DNA from: Zeus faber
Taxonomy: Eukaryota > Chordata > Actinopteri > Zeiformes > Zeidae
Direction of reading: 5' to 3'
Assembly: GCA_960531495.1 (NCBI GenBank)
Contig: OY482846.1
Location: forward strand, 36,122,565 to 36,186,564
DNA: 64,000 bases
Shown here: positions 48,901 through 64,000 of the stretch, in pieces
Layout: the number at the start of each line of letters is the position of its first letter
How positions within the stretch are numbered: the first letter of the stretch is position 1
Notes under the pieces: generated by a model
The model's database searches: none
What the model saw: the letters and a program-made list of their open reading frames with translations, nothing else
What the model was told of the DNA's origin: nothing
Position numbers and translations under genes: made by a program

Positions 48901-49940
48901 CCAGGTGCATTTGTTTGTGGTGACGGACCTGAACACAAAAGCCACTGAAGTGGCTACCGTTACCGAGATCCAAAGGTGCGCCACAAACGCAGAACGACAG
49001 AAATTAGCAAATTAAGGGTTCCACGTTCTCCAACCAAATCTGGTGCGGGCCTAATGGTCTCCCCTGTCTGCCTACTGCTGTGCACCTCTGCTCAAGCTGC
49101 TTGAGAGCACATCTCTGATCGGACCCTCGTACGAGTAAAAACCAGCGACTGTCTGCCTCCTTATTTAAAACCACCGATTGAAAAAACGGCAGATAGAAGC
49201 GACACTTTCATTTCTCTAAGAAGAACAGTTGGAATTCTCGTTTGGGTCCGTCCTTTAGTTTTGTAACCCAAAAGGTGAACAGTATTGAAATGACTCCTAA
49301 ATATCCCCATTTTCGATGGGATGCCAAACTTTAAGGCTTGGATAGCAAACCTATAGGACAATAGATTGGGCTGTGACCTCCGGTAGGTGGGGAGAGGTGA
49401 GAAAGCACTTGAAATGGAAGGGAAGAAGAGCTCCACAGCCTCGCCTCCTACCCGGTGAACAATGAACCCCTACTCTGGTGACGATCCCCCCACAACAAGT
49501 CAATTGGACATCTACTCCATATCTATTTAAACTTGTACATGAATCCACTCGAGAATGCCTGAAATGCATGGGTTCTATGGAAAATACAGAACTTTTGTGA
49601 GTAAATGAATGCCCTAGGAACTCATTCTCCTTGGTAGAAAGTTTCAAAACACACAGCGGTGTGTGTTTATTTTTTTAACATGTCAAAATTGGCAACGGGG
49701 GCAGCGGCGGTTCTAGAATGGACCCAAAACTGCTATCCTGAGACAAGCGTTGTCGAGCCCTGCCAACACAAATATTGGGTGATTAAGAATAAAAATGAAA
49801 ATTTCCTGTCCGGACGGCCTGGTGTGATAAGTCAGACAAGTGAAACTTCAACTGAACTTCTCCTTTGGGTCACGAGGCGGTTTTAACAGTTTCAACTGTG
49901 ACCTGCAGTACAAAATGCTAGTGTTGTTAGAAAAGCAGAT

Positions 49941-50011
49941 ATGGGGTTACAAGCAGGCAGAGGGTTAGTTCAATAATATCGAGCTAACCCTCTGCCCGCT
50001 TGTAACCCCAT
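49941..50011. repeat. Long inverted repeat (28-bp arms, 15-nt loop)
   Basis: Left arm 49941-49968 begins atggggttacaagc and right arm 49984-50011 ends gcttgtaaccccat. The arms are complementary at 27 of 28 positions, the exception being a G:U-compatible A/G change. The arm bases spell tidy ends, and the right arm is followed directly by (TAA)n. Confidence 0.95.
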
Positions 50012-50029
50012 AAATAAATAATAATAATA

Positions 50030-50064
<35 letters not shown>

Positions 50065-50643
50065 CCCCATTTGTAATGGAATCATATTACAATCCATCTG
50101 TGTTTAGGTAAATGTACATTGTACACCTGTCTGTCATCTATCTATCTATCTGCGAGCGAGGCTTCGTTGTTTCAGCGAGAACAGGAGCTCCAGATGTTGG
50201 CTGGTGACAACTGTGTTAAAAAAATAAAAATAAAAATGGACGCAGTGTCCTTGACAACGCTTTGTTGGTTTCTGAAGACATGATCTGAAGCCTCGAGTTT
50301 GGCTTTCATGCTCACCTCCATCTTGGCAGGATGGAAATATACATATATATATTTTATTTTATATTTTATAAATAGCTCTTCTCATTCTTCCTCCTTACTA
50401 AACATGGAGCTTGACTTGGAGTGATATTGATGATAGATATATTAAGGATAAATTGACAGCCGTACATAACAGTAAAAAGTTTATATAAATTAAAAAAAAA
50501 AAACCAATCTTGTTATCGTGCTGTTTGACATTTAAGAAATCTAAAGCAATAGATTGTACTTTTTTTTTAATAACGTGGGATGGAACAATCTGAAGGTAAA
50601 GGTGAAAGGCTTCAAATATGTTTTTCAAAATAAGGTGGGACAA

Positions 50644-50646
<3 letters not shown>

Positions 50647-50722
<76 letters not shown>
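50647..50722. repeat. (GT)n(GA)n compound microsatellite
   Basis: About 58 bp of GT followed by about 18 bp of GA. Confidence 0.97.
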
Positions 50723-51029
50723 CATTCTCGTCGTTCCTTTAGTGTTTCACCATAAACACACGGATTGATTATGAAAGTTTTAACCAAAATGTCCACCAGA
50801 AACACATGTCATCATTGTATGTATTGTGCATTGCAGTCGCCCGACGGGCAGGACAAGGGCGTGCGTCAGCATTTATCTCCAAGTAGGTCATGGCTGCGTG
50901 CAAAGTGAAATGCGTCTCAAGTGCAGGGAAACTGGAGAAGGGCATGTTACAATAGGCATGTGTGAACGCCACAGATGCATGTCTTGTGTTCATGAATGCA
51001 GGCTACGTGCGGTATGTCTCCAGGCTACG

Positions 51030-51900
51030 TCTCCTCGGTCGGGTCCGTCCGCAGTTGAGCGCGGCCGCCGGGCGACGAAGAAAGGGGCGGTTACCAACGA
51101 TGCGTTCGAATAGAATCGAAACTCGGGTCAAAAGCGGCGTACGAAATGTCCAAAGAACCGCCGCCTACGTCGACTCGCAGGTCGGACGACGCCTCGGGCC
51201 CGAGTCAATCACGATAACAGACCTGACGTTACGGCACCACGGAGGTACACACGGCTAACGGCGAACAACGTTGCCTTTGCGTCGGTCTTCATCCGGACAG
51301 AGCCGCTGGAACGCGCTGGGAAGCGGGAACTAACGACTGGAGTTAAAAAAATAAAAAATAAATACGAGTCAAATGGAATGCCGCATGGTGCATTCGTTTG
51401 GGAGGGGGACACGTCGTTCAAATCGGGGTTTCCCTGACTTTCGAGCACGACGCGCTCCGGCGCCATGGACGCTCGTACCAAACGTGGGCTCGTCTGGCGC
51501 GACTCGTCCTTAAAACGTCGTCACCGCAATCGGCGTGTGCCGCCATGTTGCCCGCGGAGCCCAGCGCCGTCATCGCGGGGGAGAGCCGCGTGTTCCGGGT
51601 TCACCGCGGTGCGGCGTTGGGGGGGGGGAACCCGCCCCCCCCGCTCGGCGCGTTGATTGGCGCCGGGCGGCTGTCACTCCGCGGCGCGTCGAGCGGGTCC
51701 GCCGAGTCCCGCCGCGGGAAGACGCCGCTCGCCGCGGTTACCGGAGCCTCCCCACGGCTCGAACGCGCGTTGGGAAACCTACCGAACCGGGCTGGACGGG
51801 TGAGGAGCCACACACCGGCCGTGCGCTGCTGTTACGACCGCTTAGTTGTCCACCCTGGTGCGCGCAGGGGATGTGGCCGTGTGTCCCATACACCTGTGTG
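51030..51900 (+). promoter_or_regulatory. enpp4: CpG-rich block, candidate enpp4 promoter and non-coding first exon
   Basis: CpG dinucleotides are far denser here than in neighbouring sequence, especially at 51.46-51.80 kb, which also contains many GGGCGG/CCGCCC-like boxes. A good donor (ggacGG|gtgagg) ends at 51799. The enpp4 start codon sits one base after a splice acceptor at 53780, so a non-coding upstream exon is required, and this block is the best placed. The link to enpp4 is inferred, not shown. Confidence 0.45.
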
Positions 51901-53436
51901 TGCGAACTTCGACAATTTCCTGTTTGTGACAGTTCGTTGGACGGTAAAGAGTTTGCGTTGTGAACGTTTGGCTCAGTTGTGTATTTTCCATTTTTTTAAA
52001 TTGTTTGTTTTGGTGCGTTTTTTTTGGGGGGGGTTTATCGCGTATTGCCATTGTTTATTTATTAGAACTTAAACTACTTCTGTTCTGCCTTTGACGCGAT
52101 AGCCAGGGTGGTTTTCAATGTTGGGTCAGGAGTCTTCCAAGAGGTTTCAGGGGGGTCCCCAGCAAAAACAAACAAACAAACAAACAAACAAACAAAAGCC
52201 ATTGAACCTCCAAATGATTTGATGTACTGGACGTGCATGGAAGCATTCCATCACGGAATGTAGATTACTTTTTCGTTTTCAACCTTTTAGCTTATTAAGC
52301 TATTCATGTTTTATCAAATGTACAAGCATATATCCATTGCATTTTTTCCTTTTCTTCATTTAATAACCGAACCACAAATAACTAATAACAAAAAAACGAT
52401 TCATTAAAACACTTTATTACAGAAACAGCTGAATAAATACACACACATCTACGTTGTGGAAATCTCCTGCATCCTTCTCTGGTAAAATGGGAAGCACCCG
52501 TCACCGCTGCCCTTCAAATAAGGAGGAAGATGTGTTCGAAAAGAATACGCCGGTTGTAAATGTCCGTGGCTCGGCCTGTGTACTAGCGACTCAAGGCGTG
52601 GCTTTACAGCGGGTCGATAAAACCCAGCTTTTGGGAGTCACCATTGAGGCCCAGGTGACGTGGTCTGGGTCATGTGTGACCCACCGCAAACTTTAGGGTC
52701 ATTTGGCGGCTTTTGGAAAACAAAAATAAACGAAATCGGCATCGTTGGAAGGTGGAGAACCAGAGCTTCCAAACACGGCGTCGCTTGCGTAAATCAAGCA
52801 AATGTTTTTAAAGCCGTGACTTGTTGATGTCAAGGGTGTGGCAAACCGAGTTTCTGAGATAGACTCTACTCTCTGATAGACTATCAATAAAATGAGTCTC
52901 AGAAAATCTGAAATCTGAACTTCATCACGTCATCAACTCCTTCCGTTGTAACAACAGCGGGCGTATCATCGGTCTCCTCCGGTGGTTCTTGGAAATATTC
53001 CGTTTCATCGTCACATTAAGTTTGAAATCCGCTGTTTGAAATGTTCTCCAACTCCGGAGTGATATCAGATTCAGCAACGCTGTCGTTCTCTGCGTCGCTG
53101 GCGGCTTCTCCTCGTCCATAACAAGGAGACGCAAGTTTTCACAGACAAGTGAACCCGAAGGATCCTCGCCTTGTTTTCAGAAGTGACGTCAGGGTTTCTT
53201 CTAAGATGGTACACGTTGGTACACGCCCACTCCACCATGATGTCTCTGTGTGTGTGTGTAAGAGTAGTACGATTTAAAGGTTGAACTCTATCAAAACGGT
53301 TTCACATTGTGACTTCACATCACATGGATGAATGATCTTCACCTGGACGGTAGCTTTAAAGAAAACCATCGATCGGCGTTGTTCAGCCTGCGTGCCGTAC
53401 TTGAATTAAACAGGTTTGCATTGGTGTTATCTAGCT
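51901..53436. other. DNA between the CpG block and enpp4 exon 2
   Basis: Nothing coding is recognised. An (AAAC)n patch lies at 52.17-52.2 kb. Confidence 0.5.
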
Positions 53437-53600
53437 ATCACTGGCACTCGCTCACGAGGTAGAACAGGTCGTCTATGATCTGAAGGTTGCCGGTTCGATC
53501 CCCGGCTCCTAGTAGCGTGCTGAAGCGTCCTTGAGCGAGACACTTAACTCCCAAAATGCTCTCGTTGAGCTGGTTGTGTGTGTGTGTTTAGTATAATATA
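53437..53600 (+). mobile_element. tRNA-derived SINE fragment
   Basis: Contains the B-box-like ggttcgatccc within aaggttgccggttcgatccc, then gcgtccttgagcgagacact, a sequence seen in many fish SINEs. The A-box region (tcacgaggtagaac) is only weakly preserved. It lies about 180 bases upstream of the enpp4 start codon. Confidence 0.6.
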
Positions 53601-53781
53601 CTAAGATCTGTGCAAACAAGCCCAGAACAAAGTGGCGTGGTTAGAGAGTGTAGAGAGAAGCTCTTGGTTTGAAGGCACAGCTTTCCTTACGCAGTGCTGT
53701 TAACATTGACCGAATGTCTCAGTCTTTCTCTCTTCCTCCCTCCGACGTCCTCCCTTTATTATTTCATTTCTTCTATCCAGG

Positions 53782-60994
<7,213 letters not shown>

Positions 60995-60999
60995 ATGCT

Positions 61000-63900
61000 A
61001 AATATATAAAATTGAACTTAATACTTACAGTACGCATATAGTACATTTCTGTATCTTGTTCAAAAACAAAATGACCTGTACACTGTGTCGTATTTATATC
61101 CGTTTTACATTGTTTTTAAATATGTCGTACTTTATATGTGGTCATCTGTATATCACTGTAAATCTTTACTTTTTTTTGTTCTCTTCACAGATAAATAGAC
61201 TTTATTTTTCTTGAGATATTGTAACAAAAATAACACCTTTTTTTTTTTTTTTTTTTTTTCTAACGCTGACCATTTTAGCAGCCTTGGAAAATATCATTTG
61301 ATTTCCCCTGCACCCCCCATGATCTGATTCTATTATAGACTTAAAACACACAAAAAACAAACGAGCCCCGGATACAGAATGTCACCACACACACAATTGC
61401 ATGTGAATGTTGCTCAAAACTGGGGAAAAAAAACCAAACAAACCCAAAAACATAAACATAAACATTCGCTGCCGTCCAATAGGAAGACAGCTTTGTCGTG
61501 AGCCTGGACATTCCGAGGGAGCACCGTCACGTGCCGATGGGAGGCCTTCGCGCACCGAGAACGACGCCGGTAGAACGACACCGGATCGCGGATGCGACGG
61601 GGCCTTCGCGCCGGGAGGACACGGCGACGACGCTTTGAGAAGGTGGCCGTGACGCGGCCGCCGCCGGTTTCTGCGCGAACAAAACAAAGGTGAAAATTCC
61701 CAGCCAGCCAATCGGACGCCCCGGTTTGACGGCGGGGAAACCGGGACTCGTGTTCTGTTTGAAGGGGGTATGCACTGGGTGAAAATGTCCATCTCGCCAA
61801 GCAATCCGAGGCTGCGCCCAGTTAACTGTGTCGCCCGTAGCGTCGAAGCCAGCGGCAGTTAAACGCTTAATGTGGCGACTCAAGGTTCGCGTTAGTTGCT
61901 GAGGTGGCCATTTTTGTTCTGAGAGCAAACGGCAACCAAGTCCTCACGGGGAGGACCAGGACCACCGGGTGTGATTCACCGAACCCGTTCTCTCCCACTG
62001 CCCTGCACTAGACCTCTGTTTTTTTTTTGTATTTTCTTTTGTTTTGTTTTTTTTTAGAGGGAGAGAAACCTGAAACCCTAGTTCCCGATCTTTAGATTTA
62101 AGTCAAGTATTTTCCAAACCCCTAACATCGGTGTGCTTATAATCGGGACGACACAATGGCACAGACTCCTACGAAAAAACACAGCGACTCCATTCAGGCT
62201 GTATTACACCCCACCCCCCCCACCCCCCCTTCCCGCCCTTACATTCTAGATATTATTAAGAACATCTACTATCGTTAACATTACAAAGAGCCATTTAAGC
62301 AAACCCATCGAACATGGAATCCATTAGAGGAAGAAGGAGCAGAAAAAGGGTATTTACAATAAGAATGCCAACCACGAGAAAGTAAAAAAAAAAAAAACCC
62401 AAACATTACATTTTGCACGTCGCAGATCCTCTAACGCTACTTAATTTTTCCTAAGCGAATAAACGTGGGACAGCCCTAAATAGCACGTCGTCTAGAAAAA
62501 CGTGGCCCCCTACGAAATAACGCAGCGAACAAGCGTAAAGTATAAATGCTCGTCGTAAAGCCCGTGGTGAAATCGTTCAAAATAAATCCACCCCCAGGTC
62601 TCGTTCGACCCCCAGACCCTGTGCTTTTAAGTGTCCAGATCCGAGGCGAAAACCGCCGCGGAATCATCCCGACTGTCTGGACTCTGATTGGGCGGAAACC
62701 GGTCTAAGACATGAGACCCGGACCCCGAGGGCCCCCCGGCCTCGATTTTTTCCGACAAAATAACGTCTTTTATTTTATTTATTTTTCTTTTCCGCGGGCG
62801 CAAATTGACGGCTCACAGCTCCATGCCAACCAAACGGCTGGACATAGAAGCGTCTGAACCGGACCCGTGCCGACGTCGTGCGGCGGGGGGGGGGGGGTTG
62901 CAAAACCCGCGTTCGGAAAGTGAAAACTCCACTCCGGGATTTTGAGTCAACCGCGTGGATTTGGCTCGTTGGGGCGAACCCTTGCGAGTGAAACCGGACC
63001 AGAGCAAAAACACGGGAACTGGACTTTTCACTTTTGAGAACCCCGGAACGTTCCGCAACCGGAGGCCCCTCCACGCTTACCAGACCCTGAAACGGTAGTT
63101 CGACATTTTGTGCATTCATCGAAAAACAACAAAAACAAAACAAAACGAACCCCCCCCCCCCCCCCGACTTATGATTTGACACAAACAGATACACATTCCA
63201 CCGTCGGGACAGCTGGATTCAGGCCAACCTTCCCGTTTAAAGGTACATTACGCTGCCTTTATGGGCTCCCGTTGGACTCTGGACAGCTTACAACTCAATA
63301 AGACACGTGAGAAAATCCTAAGCAAGCATTACAAATACACGTTCAGGTGTCAATGTGCATGGCATCAAAGAAAATATTCAGACATTCGAAGACATCTCAT
63401 TAGAAATCAATAGAAATACCCGACACATACAAACGCCATCATACGGGATATGAAAACGCAAGGAAAACTGCAGAAAGGAGGAAAATGACGGCGGGTGCAG
63501 AGTCATGCGTTTGCATCCGGACTTTGCACGTTAACACCTTCTCCCGTGCAAAGTTGCCGGTTTTGATTTTACCGTCTGTATTTTGTTTTGTGCTTGCGCG
63601 TGTGTGCGAATGGGAACAGGAAGCGGTTCGAGCAGGGCGTTAGAAGAGCCGCCCTCGTGTTGCGTGAGCTCCCCTACGTCGCCCGGGCCGAACTCGACCT
63701 TCGTCACGGGCGCCGGCTCCACCGGGCTTGTTCGGGGTCGATGCGAGGGGAAAAAAAAAAAAAAAGTCGTTTTCAGGACAAAATCGGAATCGTACGTTCC
63801 CGCTGCTGTGTCCGAGCTCTGACTCTTGACAAGTGTTCGAGAAGGGAGCACGGTCCGAAAGGTCCGAAAGTACCGGAGGGGTGGGCGGCCTTTCTTGGAC

Positions 63901-64000
63901 CCGATACAATCGAGGACGTGAAGGACGTGCGGTGCCGCGACTCCAACGTCCCGCGTTTAGGACCGTGTGTCCGCCCCCATCGTAACGTTATTTAGCAGGT
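61000..64000. other. Non-coding flank with CpG-rich patches
   Basis: No exon chain or recognisable domain on either strand. CpG-rich stretches at about 61.45-61.75 kb and 62.5-63.1 kb, plus several homopolymer runs, are the main features. Frames of 130-140 codons on the minus strand have no motif. It could belong to the 3' UTR or regulatory DNA of an off-window gene, which cannot be tested here. Confidence 0.45.

Larger units (their letters stand above)
49020..51020. other. Intergenic DNA with a strong hairpin and simple repeats
   Basis: No supported gene. Contains a long hairpin (49.94-50.01 kb), a (TAA)n run after it, a (TATC)n patch near 50.14 kb and a (GT)n(GA)n microsatellite at 50.65-50.72 kb. 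Confidence 0.55.

Noticed and set aside
51398..52072. A 224-codon frame in the CpG-rich block
   Set aside because: Arg/Ala/Gly-rich product of GC-rich sequence, open in several frames; better explained as a CpG island than as a protein.
53437..53600. Functional tRNA gene near the B-box-like sequence
   Set aside because: No cloverleaf with paired acceptor arms; the surrounding sequence matches a SINE body instead.
61382..61928. Minus-strand frames of 128-140 codons
   Set aside because: CpG-rich sequence without any known motif; three overlapping frames are open, which is typical of chance.
62775..63194. A 139-codon minus-strand frame
   Set aside because: No domain and no exon context; interrupted by low-complexity homopolymer sequence.

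Overview
This is vertebrate nuclear DNA, almost certainly from a ray-finned (teleost) fish. The evidence is two multi-exon animal genes with compact introns, a very high density of (GT)n, (CT)n and (TA)n microsatellites, and many interspersed repeats of the kinds common in fish: L2/Jockey-type LINE fragments, tRNA-derived SINEs, Tc1/mariner-like MITEs and retroviral pol debris. No prokaryotic features, CRISPR arrays or operons are present. The species cannot be named from the sequence alone.

Region 1 (1-19.4 kb, + strand) holds the 3' half of a class 5 semaphorin gene. The extreme C-terminus (motif EKYTPMEFK, then TLNKNNL, and [10 protein letters not shown] near the end) identifies it as sema5b rather than sema5a. 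Eleven coding exons are in frame and phase-consistent from the PSI domain through seven thrombospondin type 1 repeats (TSRs), a transmembrane helix and the cytoplasmic tail, giving 591 residues. The sema domain and signal peptide lie upstream of the window.

Region 2 (19.4-53.7 kb) is mostly non-coding. It contains a broken LINE on the - strand (24.7-25.9 kb), a SINE (31.5 kb), a possible solo LTR (34.6-35.1 kb), a broken L2-like LINE on the + strand (45.1-47.1 kb) and a decayed retroviral pol fragment (47.4-48.9 kb). It also contains several unclassified dispersed repeat families, a 19-bp minisatellite, a 28-bp-arm hairpin and a CpG-rich block (51.0-51.9 kb). Inside it, 39.7-43.4 kb shows three phase-compatible exons that could encode an unrecognised 142-residue secreted protein with a Ser/Glu-rich C-terminus. 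This is the best candidate for something undescribed, but it rests on an unproven gene model.

Region 3 (53.8-59.8 kb, + strand) is a complete seven-exon enpp4 gene (454 residues). It encodes a type I membrane ectonucleotide pyrophosphatase/phosphodiesterase with the catalytic Thr and all six metal ligands intact. The CpG-rich block at 51.0-51.9 kb is a plausible promoter with a non-coding first exon. The remainder (59.8-64 kb) is 3' UTR and non-coding DNA with no recognisable gene.

The two recognised genes act at the cell surface but have no known shared pathway. Sema5b is an axon-guidance ligand and Enpp4 is a nucleotide phosphodiesterase. Their adjacency is a matter of synteny, not of function.
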